DNA from: Nitrosospira multiformis
Lineage (GTDB): Bacteria; Pseudomonadota; Gammaproteobacteria; Burkholderiales; Nitrosomonadaceae
Assembly: GCF_900111585.1 (NCBI RefSeq)
Contig: NZ_FOHI01000001.1
Coordinates: 62,001-126,000 of the forward strand
DNA: 64,000 nt
Direction: 5' to 3'
The notes under the pieces are model-generated. The model saw only the letters and a list, made by a program, of their open reading frames with translations. It had not been told where the DNA came from and searched no databases. The translations under genes and the position numbers were made by a program. This document shows positions 1 through 9,943 of the stretch, one piece after another (position 1 is the first letter of the stretch; each line of letters opens with the position of its first letter).

Positions 1-203
1 GCGCCTGGGCGGGAAGCCTGATTGGTGTGAGTACGGCAAGCTCGAGAATTAAGCAGTTTGAACAGGCGATCGAAGCAGGTCAGTTGCTCGTACTGGCTGA
101 TGTGCCAAAAAGTCGTGTCGAGGAGATCGAGGCGCGCATAAAAAATCATTTGCCGACTGTAGAGATTGAAGGAACCGAACCGAAACAGCCCGCCTTTCCG
201 TGA
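1..203 (+). CDS. C-terminal fragment of a DUF1269-like predicted membrane protein
   Basis: The frame is open from the window edge to TGA at 201-203 and gives about 66 residues, starting AWAGSLIGVS and ending KQPAFP. The tail contains a stretch like LLVLADVPKSRVEEIEARI, which resembles the C-terminus of the DUF1269 / COG4803 family of small predicted membrane proteins, where a glycine-rich hydrophobic hairpin precedes a short soluble domain. The start and most of the protein lie outside the window, so membrane topology cannot be judged. Function is unknown. The family assignment is from memory of the tail motif and is moderate to low. Confidence 0.5.
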   Translation, partial: AWAGSLIGVSTASSRIKQFEQAIEAGQLLVLADVPKSRVEEIEARIKNHLPTVEIEGTEPKQPAFP

Positions 204-546
204 TCGGGCCTGCGCCACCGGCGCTTTGAAATTGCTGCGAGGTGAATGGGAAAGGTAGCCTCGCACAACGACGAGGAACAATGAGAATCGCATACGCTGC
301 ATAGGATCTTATCGGCAGATAATTTGCATTGATCCTCAGCACGGCAGCGGCAAAGGTGAGCGCGGACAGGCAGGTTCTCGTAACGGTCGGAAGTCGCTGG
401 AATCCTGCTGGTCTATTTCCGAATCCTCCCTTCTGTCCCTGGTTTTTTTGCTGGAAATCACATCCAATTTGCCGTCAAGGTTTTAGTTTGGCTCCTACTG
501 GTTTATCATTCGCCATTCCCCACCGGGATCAAACTGGAGAAAGGCA
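204..546. other. Intergenic region, no convincing gene
   Basis: This stretch separates the DUF1269-like gene from the DUF971 gene. Short open frames exist on both strands but show no recognisable protein and no good ribosome binding site. A weak GCCCG/CGGGC pairing spans the upstream stop codon and has no T-run. The downstream gene has an acceptable Shine-Dalgarno (GGAGAAAG, about 536-543). I see no promoter I would defend. Confidence 0.5.
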
Positions 547-966
547 ATGGCTGGCTTGAGTAAAAACACGCCTGTTCCCGTTGAAATCAAGCTACACCGA
601 AAATCACGGCTGCTGGAAATCACTTTCAGTGATGGAAAGACGTTCCAGTACACCAGCGAGTTCCTGCGGGTGTATTCGCCCTCGGCAGAAGTGCGAGGTC
701 ATAGTCCCGGCCAGGAAGTACTGCAGACCGGCAAGAAAGAGGTGAATATCAATCGTATCGATCCGGTAGGCAACTATGCGATTCAACTGACTTTTTCTGA
801 TGGCCATAATACCGGGCTTTATTCCTGGGATCTGCTCTACGAGTATGGTCTGCAACAGGATGAAATGTGGCAGCGCTATCTGCGCCGAATGGAAGAAGCG
901 GGAGCCAGCCGGGAACGGCTCGGGTATTTATCGGACTGGAACCGGGAATCAGCGGCAAAAAGCTGA
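547..966 (+). CDS. DUF971 family protein (gamma-butyrobetaine hydroxylase-like N-terminal domain)
   Basis: This 139-residue protein has the DUF971 pattern: an early LEITFSDGKTF strand pair, a YTSEFLRVYSPSAEVRGH segment near residues 35-52, and a repeat-like second half with IQLTFSDGH and GLYSWDLLYEYG near residues 80-101. In eukaryotes the domain is the N-terminal zinc-binding part of gamma-butyrobetaine hydroxylase. Stand-alone bacterial members are small, with no firmly established role; some have been linked to iron-sulfur protein handling. Start ATG at 547 has a GGAGAAAG Shine-Dalgarno just upstream. ubiE follows after 56 bases in the same direction, an arrangement I recall from other betaproteobacteria, so co-transcription is likely. 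Confidence 0.85.
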   Translation: MAGLSKNTPVPVEIKLHRKSRLLEITFSDGKTFQYTSEFLRVYSPSAEVRGHSPGQEVLQTGKKEVNINRIDPVGNYAIQLTFSDGHNTGLYSWDLLYEYGLQQDEMWQRYLRRMEEAGASRERLGYLSDWNRESAAKS

Positions 967-1022
967 GGCTATCCGGAACCAGGCTTCTTCTCCCTCTACC
1001 CTTTATTTAAGTTTGAATATCG

Positions 1023-1757
1023 ATGACGAGAACTACCCATTTCGGCTTTAAGACCGTGTCGGAAACGGAGAAAGCACGCGAGGTAGCAGGTGTGTTTGAT
1101 TCTGTCGCGGACCGTTACAACCTGATGAATGACCTGATGTCGGGGGGCATGCATCGGCTGTGGAAACGATTTGCTGTCGAAACGAGCGGAGTCCGGACAG
1201 GGGACCGTGTACTGGATATTGCCGGGGGAACGGCGGATCTGAGCTCGCTCTTCCTTGAGCAGGTGGGGAGCAGGGGAGAGGTCTGGCTGACCGACATCAA
1301 CAATTCCATGCTGACCATTGGTCGCGATCGGCTGCTGGATGAAGGTACTGCGGTACCGGTTGCGCAATGCGATGCGGAAAAACTGCCGTTCCCTACCAAT
1401 TACTTCGACTGCGTAAGCGTTGCTTTTGGTCTGAGGAACATGACGCACAAGGATGTTGCGCTGAAAGAAATGCTGCGCGTATTACGTCCCGGGGGCTGCG
1501 TTATCGTGCTTGAATTCTCCAGGATATGGAAACCTCTGCAACGGCTCTACGACCTCTACTCGTTCAAGGTACTTCCCGCGATGGGGGGTCTCGTCGCAAA
1601 GGACCGGGACAGCTATCGGTATCTTGCTGAATCCATCCGCGTGCATCCAGGGCAGGAGGAGTTGAAGCAATTGATGCAGAAAGCCGGATTCGAGCGCGTG
1701 GAATATTTCAATCTTGCTGCAAACGCCGTAGCATTGCACCGAGGATACAAGTTTTAG
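1023..1757 (+). CDS. ubiE: Ubiquinone/menaquinone biosynthesis C-methyltransferase UbiE
   Basis: A 244-residue SAM-dependent methyltransferase that carries out the C-methylation step of ubiquinone synthesis (and of menaquinone where present). The UbiE signature is visible near residues 31-50 ([18 protein letters not shown]), the SAM-binding motif [11 protein letters not shown] at about 63-73, and the post-II motif [10 protein letters not shown] near residue 136. The protein ends [11 protein letters not shown], which matches the conserved UbiE C-terminus (usually HxGxKF). Length is normal for the family. It lies 56 bases after the DUF971 gene and is probably in the same transcript. Nothing is odd about the coding sequence. 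Confidence 0.97.
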   Translation: MTRTTHFGFKTVSETEKAREVAGVFDSVADRYNLMNDLMSGGMHRLWKRFAVETSGVRTGDRVLDIAGGTADLSSLFLEQVGSRGEVWLTDINNSMLTIGRDRLLDEGTAVPVAQCDAEKLPFPTNYFDCVSVAFGLRNMTHKDVALKEMLRVLRPGGCVIVLEFSRIWKPLQRLYDLYSFKVLPAMGGLVAKDRDSYRYLAESIRVHPGQEELKQLMQKAGFERVEYFNLAANAVALHRGYKF

Positions 1758-2171
1758 GACCTGCTAGCATTTGTTTCGCATTTCGCACACGCGCGTATGT
1801 CTGCTATCGCACAGAAACCTTTCCGTAGCTGATAATATTGTTGGTTATTCCGTTTTCACAGGAGGATGGAAAAGAGGCAAAAGAAGCGGTAATCATTACA
1901 AATAAGAGCGGAGTGCTCTTCATTTTTCCCTGAATTTTCTCCTGATGCTTCCTTCTTCCTTTATTCATAGCGAGGAGAGGAAGGTAATAAGCTTCTGAAT
2001 CGGTGCCATATGCACCCGCTTTAAAAAGGTTCGGACAGGCGGTGCTGGAGATGCTTGTATAGCAGGCAATATCCCTCTTTTCCCATGGCTTCACACGGAA
2101 GTATAAGCAAGACCCACTCATGTGTGTCGGCGAACTCGGAGTAGATTCGCGACGATTTTTTTCGAGCTATC
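1758..2171. other. Intergenic region between ubiE and the sucrose operon
   Basis: This 414-base gap holds no clear protein gene on the plus strand. It must contain the promoter of the sucrose operon, but I cannot point to a convincing -35/-10 pair. On the minus strand there is a short possible secreted peptide, listed separately. No strong terminator hairpin is visible after ubiE. Confidence 0.4.
1804..1923 (-). CDS. Possible 39-residue secreted peptide (speculative)
   Basis: A short minus-strand frame starts at ATG 1923 and ends at TAG 1804. It would encode a lysine followed by a hydrophobic stretch (MKSTPLLFVMITASFASF) and then a small polar tail containing one cysteine, which looks like a signal peptide or very small lipoprotein. 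CAGGG lies a few bases before the ATG. The frame extends upstream to 2121, but that extension has no protein-like character. There is no family evidence, so this may be chance. Confidence 0.2.
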   Translation of the reverse strand: MKSTPLLFVMITASFASFPSSCENGITNNIISYGKVSVR

Positions 2172-3086
2172 ATGATGATCGAGGTTCGTCACTCAGTGCT
2201 TCTTTTTGGCGAAATACTGATAGACCGGTTCCCCGACCGGGACGTGCTCGGTGGCGCACCTCTTAATGTAGCCTGCCATTTGCACGCTTTTGGCTGTGCG
2301 CCTATTCTCGTAAGTCGAATAGGCCAGGATGCGGAGGGGGCGCGTCTGTTGCAGACGATGGAGAGCGCCGGATTGAGTATGCATGGCATACAGCTTGACT
2401 CGGTTTATCCTACAGGCGTGGTAGCGGTTCATCTGGGGGCAGAAGGGCATCGGTTCAATATTGTCCCTAACCAGGCTTACGATCATATTCATCCACGTCT
2501 GGCACGGATGGCCGCGCTTGCGGCAAACCCGAAAATGGTCTATTTCGGAACGTTGGCTCAGCGCGCCGACTCGCATCGCGCTCTGCGTCATATGCTGCGC
2601 GCAACCAGCGGTCAATGTTTTTTTGATGTCAATCTGCGCGATCCCTGGATTTATGGCGAACGACTGCACTGGTCGCTGCGGCATGCCGATATCGTTAAAG
2701 CGAACAACGATGAGCTGGATCGTATCGCTCAACTGATGAATATGGATGAGTCTGGTGCCGAGACTCAGGCCAGAGCGCTGATTGAGCGATATCAGTTGCG
2801 CGGCATGCTCATTACCTGCGGCGGAGCCGGTGCCTGGTGGCTGGAGCGTGGGGGAGAAAAAATATCGATTGTGCCGGACAAGGCAGTGGATGTTGTCGAC
2901 ACGGTGGGAGCGGGGGACGCGTTCTCCGCGGTCTTTATGTTCGGCCTGTTGCGGGGATGGGATATGCCCGTCACCTTGATGCGGGCACAGCAATTTGCCA
3001 GTGCGGTTTGCGGAATACGGGGAGCCATTCCCGAACACGGCGATTTTTACGAGCCGTTCATCAGACAGTGGGCAGTGGACGGTTAG
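2172..3086 (+). CDS. Fructokinase, PfkB/ribokinase family
   Basis: A 304-residue PfkB-family sugar kinase. The first PfkB signature region is GGAPLNVA at 27-34, and the catalytic and anion-hole motif DTVGAGDAF lies at about 243-251, with the aspartate of GAGD as the expected catalytic base. The substrate-side NLRDPW at 154-159 is typical of fructokinases. The gene is first in a tight operon with sucrose-phosphate synthase (7-base gap) and sucrose synthase. It therefore probably phosphorylates fructose released from sucrose, giving fructose-6-phosphate for re-use. The start is uncertain by one codon (ATGATG), and the Shine-Dalgarno is poor. Confidence 0.9.
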   Translation: MMIEVRHSVLLFGEILIDRFPDRDVLGGAPLNVACHLHAFGCAPILVSRIGQDAEGARLLQTMESAGLSMHGIQLDSVYPTGVVAVHLGAEGHRFNIVPNQAYDHIHPRLARMAALAANPKMVYFGTLAQRADSHRALRHMLRATSGQCFFDVNLRDPWIYGERLHWSLRHADIVKANNDELDRIAQLMNMDESGAETQARALIERYQLRGMLITCGGAGAWWLERGGEKISIVPDKAVDVVDTVGAGDAFSAVFMFGLLRGWDMPVTLMRAQQFASAVCGIRGAIPEHGDFYEPFIRQWAVDG

Positions 3087-3093
3087 GAGACGG

Positions 3094-5259
3094 ATGAAAG
3101 AGTTATACGTACTGATGCTGAGCCTGCACGGCCTGATTCGGGGCAACGACATGGAGTTGGGGTGCGACGCGGATACCGGCGGCCAGGTGCTGTATGTAGT
3201 GGAGTTGGCGCGAGCACTTGCGCGTCAGCCGCAGGTTGGCAAAGTGGATCTGCTCACGCGAAGGATAGAAGATCCTTCGGTTTCCCCGGATTATTCCCGT
3301 CTTGAGGAACCGCTGGGCAACAATGCGCGCATTATCCGCCTTCAATGCGGTCCCCGTCGCTATCTGCGCAAGGAAAGCCTTTGGCCCTACCTGGATCAAC
3401 TGGTGGATCGCGCGCTGCTTTTTCTCCGCGGGCAGAAGCGCTTGCCGGATGTTATCCACAGTCATTATGCCGACGCCGGTTATGTCGGCATGCAGCTTTC
3501 CCAACTATTGGGCATCCCTCAGATTCATACCGGACACTCATTGGGACGCAGCAAGCAACAACGCCTGCTGGCACAAGGCCGGAAGCCGCAGGCACTGGAG
3601 CGCCAATTCAGCTTTTACCGGCGAATAGCTACCGAGGAAGCGGTATTGCAACATGCTAGCCTGGTCATAACCAGCACCCCTCAGGAAAGCGTCGAGCAAT
3701 ACGGGTTATACACCAACTATCACCCGGAACGCGCGGTTGTCATTCCACCGGGGACTGATATATCGCGTTTTTCTCCTCCCCATCGTCAAAAACCAGTGGA
3801 GGTGGAGACTGCGGGCCTCATTGATCGCTTTCTCACCCACCCGCGCAAGCCCCTGGTATTGACCATTTGCCGTCCTGAAATTCGGAAAAATCTGGGGGCG
3901 CTGGTCGCCGCCTTCGGCAGTTCGCCCAAACTACATGAACAGGCCAATCTCGCCATCGTAGCGGGCAACCGGGATGACATCCGTCAACTGGATGCTGCCC
4001 AGAACGAAGTGATGACCGATCTGCTGCTGGATATCGACCGCTACGATTTATGGGGCAAGGTGGCCCTGCCCAAGCACCACAAGCCTTCCGACATCGCCGG
4101 TTTCTACCGTCTTGCAGCCCAGCGGCGGGGCGTGTTCATCAATCCGGCGCTTACCGAACCCTTCGGTCTTACACTGATCGAAGCTGCCGCCAGCGGACTT
4201 CCCATTGTTGCGACAGAAGATGGAGGACCGCGCGATATCGTGGCGAACTGCAAAAATGGGATACTGGTAAATCCATCGGACACCGGCGCGATTGCCGGAG
4301 CGATCGAGTATGCGCTTGCTGATCCTATGCGCTGGCGGCGCTGGGCGCGAAACGGCGTTTCAGGGGTAAAAAACCACTACACGTGGGAGGCGCATGTCAG
4401 GAAATATCTGCATGTTCTGTCGCGTCTGCTGCATCACGAGCGCAAGCGCATCCGCCGAAACCTGGCGATATATCAAAGGCAACCGCGCCCGCTGCCCTTG
4501 ATATCGCATATGCTCATCACGGATATAGACAATACGCTGCTTGGCGACCGTGCTGCGCTGCGTCGCCTTCTCGCTATCCTGCGAGCGACGCCCCCCAACC
4601 TGGGCTTTGGTGTCGCCACTGGCCGCACGTTGGAAAGCGCCGTGAAAATATTGAAGGAGTGGGGCGTACCCTTGCCCGATGTGCTGATCACCGCAGTGGG
4701 CAGCGAAATCTATTATGGTCCCGAGCTTCGTCCGGATATCGGGTGGCAAAACCTGATCAAGTATCTATGGCGCCGCGATGCCATTGAAAACGTATTGCAG
4801 AGAGTGCCGGGACTCACGCTGCAGGCGCGCGAAAACCAGCGTGAATTCAAGCTCAGCTACAACGTGGATCCGGAAAAAATGCCGCCAGTAGCCAAAATCC
4901 GCACATTGTTGCGCGAGCAGAATCTGTCAGCACACCTGATCTACTCGCGAGGGACTTATCTCGACGTGTTGCCACTGAGGGCGTCCAAAGGGCGGGCAAT
5001 ACGTTATCTTGCGTACAAGTGGGGACTGCCGCTACGCGCATTTCTGGTCGCGGGGGATTCCGGCAATGATCATGAAATGCTGATCGGTGACACCCTGGGC
5101 GTTATAGTCGCCAACCATAGTCCCGAACTCGCAAGCCTGAAAGGGAATGAGCAAATCTATTTTGCCCGGTCCGCATATGCCGATGGCATTGCAGAGGGTA
5201 TGGCGCATTATGAATTTGGTACTTCCATCATGGAGACTGCAAATGCTGCACAAATTTGA
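3094..5259 (+). CDS. sps: Sucrose-phosphate synthase with C-terminal HAD phosphatase-like domain
   Basis: A 721-residue bifunctional-looking protein. Residues 1 to about 460 form a GT-B family 4 glycosyltransferase: the sugar-nucleotide loop DADTGGQ lies near 25-31 and the retaining E-x7-E region [16 protein letters not shown] near 354. The C-terminal part (about 470-700) is a HAD-IIB domain with the nucleophile motif DIDNTL (D477, D479) and motif GDSGNDHEM near 655, as in sucrose-phosphate phosphatase. It should make sucrose-6-phosphate from UDP/ADP-glucose and fructose-6-phosphate, and could dephosphorylate it. The frame is open further upstream to 2995, but ATG 3094 has a GGAGA Shine-Dalgarno and begins with the conserved family N-terminus. 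The last 17 bases overlap sucrose synthase. Confidence 0.93.
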   Translation: MKELYVLMLSLHGLIRGNDMELGCDADTGGQVLYVVELARALARQPQVGKVDLLTRRIEDPSVSPDYSRLEEPLGNNARIIRLQCGPRRYLRKESLWPYLDQLVDRALLFLRGQKRLPDVIHSHYADAGYVGMQLSQLLGIPQIHTGHSLGRSKQQRLLAQGRKPQALERQFSFYRRIATEEAVLQHASLVITSTPQESVEQYGLYTNYHPERAVVIPPGTDISRFSPPHRQKPVEVETAGLIDRFLTHPRKPLVLTICRPEIRKNLGALVAAFGSSPKLHEQANLAIVAGNRDDIRQLDAAQNEVMTDLLLDIDRYDLWGKVALPKHHKPSDIAGFYRLAAQRRGVFINPALTEPFGLTLIEAAASGLPIVATEDGGPRDIVANCKNGILVNPSDTGAIAGAIEYALADPMRWRRWARNGVSGVKNHYTWEAHVRKYLHVLSRLLHHERKRIRRNLAIYQRQPRPLPLISHMLITDIDNTLLGDRAALRRLLAILRATPPNLGFGVATGRTLESAVKILKEWGVPLPDVLITAVGSEIYYGPELRPDIGWQNLIKYLWRRDAIENVLQRVPGLTLQARENQREFKLSYNVDPEKMPPVAKIRTLLREQNLSAHLIYSRGTYLDVLPLRASKGRAIRYLAYKWGLPLRAFLVAGDSGNDHEMLIGDTLGVIVANHSPELASLKGNEQIYFARSAYADGIAEGMAHYEFGTSIMETANAAQI

Positions 5260-7627
5260 AGCCTGGGCTGTCGATCATCGCGGTGATATGTATACGCTTC
5301 TGCGCAGGTGGTTCGAACTGGAAAGGCCACTTTTGCTTCATTCCGATCTAGGAGCGGTTTTTGATGCGTTGAGCGCAGATCATGCGCCTCTGCTTGCTGA
5401 TTCACAGATACGAGAGGTCGTAGACACTTTGCAGGAAGCGGTGTGCCGGCCTCCAATGGTCTATATGGCAGGTCGCGAGGACGCGGGGTGCTGGTGGTAC
5501 GCCCGCCTGCATCTGGATCGGCTAATCCCCGAGTCTGTCACCGTGTCGGAATATCTCGCTTTCAAGGAACTGCTGGTAAATCCGGAGGGGGCGAATGAGC
5601 CCGTGCTGGAAATTGATTTTGCACCTTTTAATCGCAGTTCTCCAAAGCTCAAGGAAATCCGGTCTATAGGGCAGGGTGTGATTTTCCTCAACAAGCAACT
5701 TGCCGGGGGGCTGTTTGGGCAACTGGGGTTGGGGTCGGACAAGCTGCTGCATTTCCTGGCAGTACATTCCATGGACGGAAAGCAGTTGATGTTGGGCGGC
5801 AATTTCACCGATGTGCCGGCGCTGCGTTCCGGGTTGCGCAGGGCTCTGAGCATGCTTGAGAAGTATCCCGACGATACCGAGTGGAAGGATGTTGCCGAGT
5901 CCCTCGGAGGTATCGGTTTTGCACCCGGCTGGGGAAATTGTGTGGGCCGTGTGAGCGAGACGATGAGTTTGTTGGTGGATATTCTGGAAGCCCCCTCTCC
6001 CCAGATCCTGGAGAGCTTCCTCGCCCGCATTCCGATGATCTCGAAACTGCTGATTCTGTCTCCCCATGGCTACTTTGGCCAGGATAACGTGTTGGGACTG
6101 CCGGACACGGGCGGACAAGTGGTATACATCCTCGATCAGGTGCGGGCTCTGGAACGGGAAATGAGCGAACGCCTGATATTGCAGGGAATAGATGCGGCGC
6201 CAAAAATCCTGATTGGTACGCGCCTCATTCCCGACGCGGGCGATACACTCTGCCACCAGCCTCTGGAAAAAATCCACGGTACCCAGAATTCATGGATCGT
6301 GCGAGTGCCATTTCGAAAAGCGAGCGGTGAAATCGTTCGCCATTGGATTTCCCGGTTCGAGATATGGCCATACCTGGAAAATTTTGCGCATGACATTGAA
6401 CGCGAAGCTCTGGCCCAACTCAGCGGTAGTCCCGACCTGATCATAGGCAACTATTCCGATGGAAATCTTGTCGCCTCGCTGATTTCCAAACGGATTGGTG
6501 TAACTCAGTGCAATATTGCGCATGCACTGGAGCAGAGCAAGTACCTGCACTCGGCGTTGTATTGGCGGGAGAACGAAGCTCAGTATCACTTCAACTGCCA
6601 ATATACCGCCGATCTCATCGCGATGAACAGTGCTGATTTCATCATCACCAGCACCTTTCAGGAAATTGCGGGTACCGAGCAGACGGTAGGCCAATATGAA
6701 ACGTACCAGAACTATACGATGCCCGGCTTATACCGGGTGGTGAACGGCATTGACCTTTTCGATCCCAAGTTCAATATCGTTTCGCCGGGTGCGGATGCAG
6801 AAGTTTATTTTTCTTATCTCGATCGCGAGCGGCGCCTGGACGCCCTGATTCCGGACATCGAGCGTCTTTTGTACGGGGAGGATCCGGGCGTGCCCTGCCG
6901 GGGCTACTTCGCGGATCCTGCGAAGCCTTTGATTTTTACAATGGCGCGCCTGGACACTGTGAAGAATCTTACCGGCCTTGCCGCATGGTTCGGGCAGTGC
7001 GAGTCCTTATCGACTGCCGCCAACCTTCTGGTAATCGGGGGGCATATCGATCCAGCAGCCTCCAGTGATGGCGAGGAGCGTGCCGAGATCGAGCATATGC
7101 ATGCCCTCATGAACGAGTACAAACTGGAGGGACGCATGCGCTGGCTTGGCACCCGGCTGGAAAAGAATCTTGCCGGCGAGCTGTACCGGCACGTGGCGGA
7201 CCGTCGCGGCATTTTTGTTCAGCCGGCGCGATTCGAGGCATTCGGGTTGACCATTATCGAGGCCATGGCCTCCGGCCTGCCTGTATTCGCCACCTGCTAT
7301 GGCGGCCCGCGCGAAATCATTCAACATGGGGTTTCGGGCTATCATTTCGATCCCAACAATGGATTGGCGGGAGCTTCCGCCATGGCAGATTTTTTTGAGC
7401 GGGTGGCGGTTGATCCAGGTTTTTGGGACAAGATTTCGCAGAGAGCCTTGCAAAGGGTCGAAGCGCGCTATACTTGGCGCCTCTATGCCGAAAGAATGAT
7501 GACGCTATCGCGTATTTACGGTTTCTGGAAGTTCGTCAGTAAGCTGGAGCACGAAGAAACCGTGCGTTACCTCAACATGTTCTATCACTTGCAGTTTCGG
7601 CCTATGGCACAGGCGCTTCCCCAATAA
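5243..7627 (+). CDS. sus: Sucrose synthase
   Basis: A 794-residue GT4 sucrose synthase, the same length I recall for the characterised Nitrosomonas europaea enzyme. The N-terminal regulatory region ([24 protein letters not shown]) is followed by the GT-B core: [19 protein letters not shown] near 285-303, HALEQSKY near 430, and the E-x7-E region [16 protein letters not shown] near 664. It reversibly interconverts sucrose plus NDP with NDP-glucose plus fructose. The frame is open back to 5147, but ATG 5243 has GGAG seven bases upstream and overlaps the sps stop by 17 bases, which implies translational coupling. With the two upstream genes it forms a complete sucrose synthesis and re-use unit. 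Confidence 0.95.
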   Translation: MLHKFEAWAVDHRGDMYTLLRRWFELERPLLLHSDLGAVFDALSADHAPLLADSQIREVVDTLQEAVCRPPMVYMAGREDAGCWWYARLHLDRLIPESVTVSEYLAFKELLVNPEGANEPVLEIDFAPFNRSSPKLKEIRSIGQGVIFLNKQLAGGLFGQLGLGSDKLLHFLAVHSMDGKQLMLGGNFTDVPALRSGLRRALSMLEKYPDDTEWKDVAESLGGIGFAPGWGNCVGRVSETMSLLVDILEAPSPQILESFLARIPMISKLLILSPHGYFGQDNVLGLPDTGGQVVYILDQVRALEREMSERLILQGIDAAPKILIGTRLIPDAGDTLCHQPLEKIHGTQNSWIVRVPFRKASGEIVRHWISRFEIWPYLENFAHDIEREALAQLSGSPDLIIGNYSDGNLVASLISKRIGVTQCNIAHALEQSKYLHSALYWRENEAQYHFNCQYTADLIAMNSADFIITSTFQEIAGTEQTVGQYETYQNYTMPGLYRVVNGIDLFDPKFNIVSPGADAEVYFSYLDRERRLDALIPDIERLLYGEDPGVPCRGYFADPAKPLIFTMARLDTVKNLTGLAAWFGQCESLSTAANLLVIGGHIDPAASSDGEERAEIEHMHALMNEYKLEGRMRWLGTRLEKNLAGELYRHVADRRGIFVQPARFEAFGLTIIEAMASGLPVFATCYGGPREIIQHGVSGYHFDPNNGLAGASAMADFFERVAVDPGFWDKISQRALQRVEARYTWRLYAERMMTLSRIYGFWKFVSKLEHEETVRYLNMFYHLQFRPMAQALPQ

Positions 7628-7698
7628 AAGGCGGTCATGCTGGCGTTTTTAAAGAATAAGACCGTTCCAATGCGCATCGTGCCGTCAATGGGGAAAGC

Positions 7699-8481
7699 TT
7701 ATTTGTTGTTCGGCGATGTTTTCTCTGCTGTCGGCATCACTTGAGAACGGTCGGCAGCATGCAGTTTCTGGAATAGATCCAGCAGGCAGTTTTTTACCGT
7801 AAAAGTGCTGACTTCCAGTATCGCCGCCGTTTCAGAAACCGTTTTACCCATCCGGATCCACTCCATTATCGCGATTTCGCGAGGACTGAATCCATACTCC
7901 TCCGGATTTAACGGAACCAGGCTGCGTCGATTGTTCCGGGGCGGTGGATCGATGCGGCCGAATGCCGCGTCGATATATGGAAGCAGTATTCCGATGACAT
8001 CCATCGAGGAAGGGGACATATTCCTGCTCGAACTGAACATTACGTACAGACAATCATGCTGCCAGCGTTTGTCGCTGATGCCATGTACCAACATGGAATG
8101 CATACCTTGCAGCGCCCCTCCCAGAGGACATTGCAGGACGCGTTCTTCCATCAGGAAACCATATTCGCCGCTACCAAGAGCGTAAGGAACCCTGTCGAGT
8201 TGGAGCCAGCGGTGGAACAGACCCTGGAGTAAGGGTAGCAGCGCCCTTGCATCGGAGTTTTCGCTCCTCACTTCGAGCAAGGCAGAGACAACGTCATGAC
8301 ACACAGCATCTGCCTCGAAATCTCCCCATGCAGCGAGCATGATCTCGTGAGGCAGATAGTGTTGCATCTCGCCTTGCAGCCACAGCAATAGATCATAGTG
8401 ACAGCTTACTTCCAGCCATTCCTGGATGATATGGTGGTACCGCTCCACGTGTTCCACAGAAAAAGAGGCCGGCCAGTTCAT
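7699..8481 (-). CDS. LuxR-type transcriptional regulator, EpsA-like (PEP-CTERM/exosortase associated)
   Basis: A 260-residue protein with a C-terminal LuxR-type helix-turn-helix at about 196-245 (FSPREIAIMEWIRMGKT and then VSTFTVKNCLLDLFQKL). The N-terminal 190 residues lack a recognisable receiver or autoinducer domain. They match my memory of the EpsA family, regulators of exopolysaccharide loci linked to exosortase XrtB. No exosortase, PEP-CTERM or polysaccharide genes lie in the window, so the regulator looks detached from its usual targets. It converges on the sucrose operon, whose end is 71 bases away. Confidence 0.65.
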   Translation of the reverse strand: MNWPASFSVEHVERYHHIIQEWLEVSCHYDLLLWLQGEMQHYLPHEIMLAAWGDFEADAVCHDVVSALLEVRSENSDARALLPLLQGLFHRWLQLDRVPYALGSGEYGFLMEERVLQCPLGGALQGMHSMLVHGISDKRWQHDCLYVMFSSSRNMSPSSMDVIGILLPYIDAAFGRIDPPPRNNRRSLVPLNPEEYGFSPREIAIMEWIRMGKTVSETAAILEVSTFTVKNCLLDLFQKLHAADRSQVMPTAEKTSPNNK

Positions 8482-8920
8482 TGGGAATATTGATTGGAGT
8501 TACGGTGGATATCCATTCACACTATATGTAAGCAATCTTCATACCAAGAGGTAATTCGCGGATTTCAAAGGTCGAAAAGACGTTTGATGGAAGAAATATG
8601 GGAAGAATGTAAAGATTTCTGACAGACGATCAGGCCTATTTAAACTTGCAGCACCGAAGCTCCTGGATTATTTTTACCCACTGCGGCGCTGGAATACGGC
8701 GTTTCCGCAACTGGTATTTTCTTGTTGACCCCTTTCTTTGTTGATAAAATAAATTGGATTTAGTCCTAGAGAGTTCTTGAACCAGAGCTATTTGTTCCCG
8801 AGCCGGGGAACAGGGCAGGTTGGGAACAGAGCGAGCCACGGTTCCTCCCTGAGGTGGAGAGGCGCGTTTTTTTTTATTGCCGATTTTGACCAGTGCGGAG
8901 AAATTCCGTAAAGGAGTATC
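8482..8920. other. Intergenic region with a possible structured leader or small RNA
   Basis: This 439-base gap lies between the divergent EpsA-like gene and the next plus-strand gene. The second half contains G/C-rich short inverted segments (for example GTTCCCgagccgGGGAAC at about 8789-8806) and ends with a nine-T run at about 8868-8876, 45 bases before the next start codon. A TTGACC box near 8724 precedes it. A minus-strand frame of 124 codons covers this area but looks like chance. I cannot decide between a leader RNA, a small RNA and nothing. Confidence 0.3.
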
Positions 8921-9382
8921 ATGAACAAGAGAGTAAAGGACAAGAGAGTAATAGCGATTGCATTCTCTATTATTCTGTCGTGGCCCGTCTCTGCCTTCTC
9001 GTTGCAGCAACCGGAATCACAATCACAGTCACAATCGGCTTCATCCCGGGAATTGCCTCATGGAGACGGTTGGCGCCTCGTGCGCTCAATTCAGCTTGGC
9101 AACTCAAAAAACTATATCCATATGGTCCTGATCGATGGCAAGCGGGATATGGATAAGGCCGTTTATGGCGCTGCGCTCAGCAAGATATGCCGATCGGAAC
9201 CCGATTTCTGCAGGGTCAGATTCTGGAATGAAGAACGTTACGTAGCTGACTCGATTTCGTTTACAGATGCTCAATTTAAAGCGCTGCGGGCCGAATACAT
9301 ATTCAATCGTGCCGGACACGTGCAGCAAATGAAATATGCATGCACGGTCGTATCCGACAAGAATCAATGTTTCTCTCACTGA
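8921..9382 (+). CDS. Secreted hypothetical protein
   Basis: A 153-residue protein that I do not recognise. It starts with a basic stretch and a hydrophobic segment (about residues 9-26) ending near SAFS, consistent with a signal peptide. A low-complexity Q/S run (SQSQSQSAS, about 33-41) follows, then a mature domain of about 105 residues with two cysteines near its middle and two near its end, suggesting possible disulfides in the periplasm. The start has a strong AAAGGAG Shine-Dalgarno. The next gene (RidA family) is 75 bases downstream. No catalytic motif is visible. Confidence 0.6.
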   Translation: MNKRVKDKRVIAIAFSIILSWPVSAFSLQQPESQSQSQSASSRELPHGDGWRLVRSIQLGNSKNYIHMVLIDGKRDMDKAVYGAALSKICRSEPDFCRVRFWNEERYVADSISFTDAQFKALRAEYIFNRAGHVQQMKYACTVVSDKNQCFSH

Positions 9383-9457
9383 GGAACACGATCGGCTGCA
9401 TCCGGGAAAGCGGGAGAGGTTCGTCCGCCTGCTGACCAAAAAAAACAGGAAGCTCAA

Positions 9458-9847
9458 ATGACACGCAGATTGATCAGTTCAGGCTCCACCTTCGAACAGG
9501 AGATCGGTTACTCCAGGGCTGTAGTTGAGGGTGACTGGGTCTTCGTCTCAGGCACGACAGGTTTTGATTACAGCAAAATGACAATCTCGGACGATCTTCT
9601 TGAGCAGGCTGAGCAATGTTTCAGAAATATCGGTGCTGCTCTGGATGAGGCCGGGGCAAGCATGAGAGATATTGTGCGCGTCACCTATATATTGCCTGAT
9701 GCTGCCGATTTCCCCAAATGCTGGCCCATATTCCGGAAATATCTTGGGGATGTAAAGCCAGCGGCAATGATGTTGGCTGCCGGCCTGTCGGATCCGCGTA
9801 TGCGTATCGAGATACAGGTAACCGCAAGGCGCGGCTCAGGAGCGTGA
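9458..9847 (+). CDS. RidA/YjgF/Rid family protein
   Basis: A 129-residue Rid-family protein. Typical features are the VVEGDWVFVSGTTGFD segment near 23-38, EQAEQCFRNI near 50-59, the substrate-region VRVTYILPDAADF near 72-84, and the C-terminal RMRIEIQVTARR with the family's usual arginine and glutamate. RidA proteins hydrolyse reactive enamine/imine intermediates made by PLP enzymes, while paralogues have varied and often unknown substrates. The early residues differ from classical RidA, so this is probably a Rid paralogue. A Shine-Dalgarno (AGGAAG) precedes the ATG. No metabolic partner is adjacent. Confidence 0.85.
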   Translation: MTRRLISSGSTFEQEIGYSRAVVEGDWVFVSGTTGFDYSKMTISDDLLEQAEQCFRNIGAALDEAGASMRDIVRVTYILPDAADFPKCWPIFRKYLGDVKPAAMMLAAGLSDPRMRIEIQVTARRGSGA

Positions 9848-9943
9848 GATATTTGAACGATCAAGGGAGAGCCTGTCGCTGTTGGCAGAGAGGATGGTTG
9901 GGATTTAGGATTCCACGCTAATAACAAATGAAGGGGGTAATTG

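Noticed and set aside
8636-9010. 124-codon minus-strand frame overlapping the secreted hypothetical gene
   Set aside because: It overlaps a gene with a strong Shine-Dalgarno and signal peptide on the other strand and has no features of its own.
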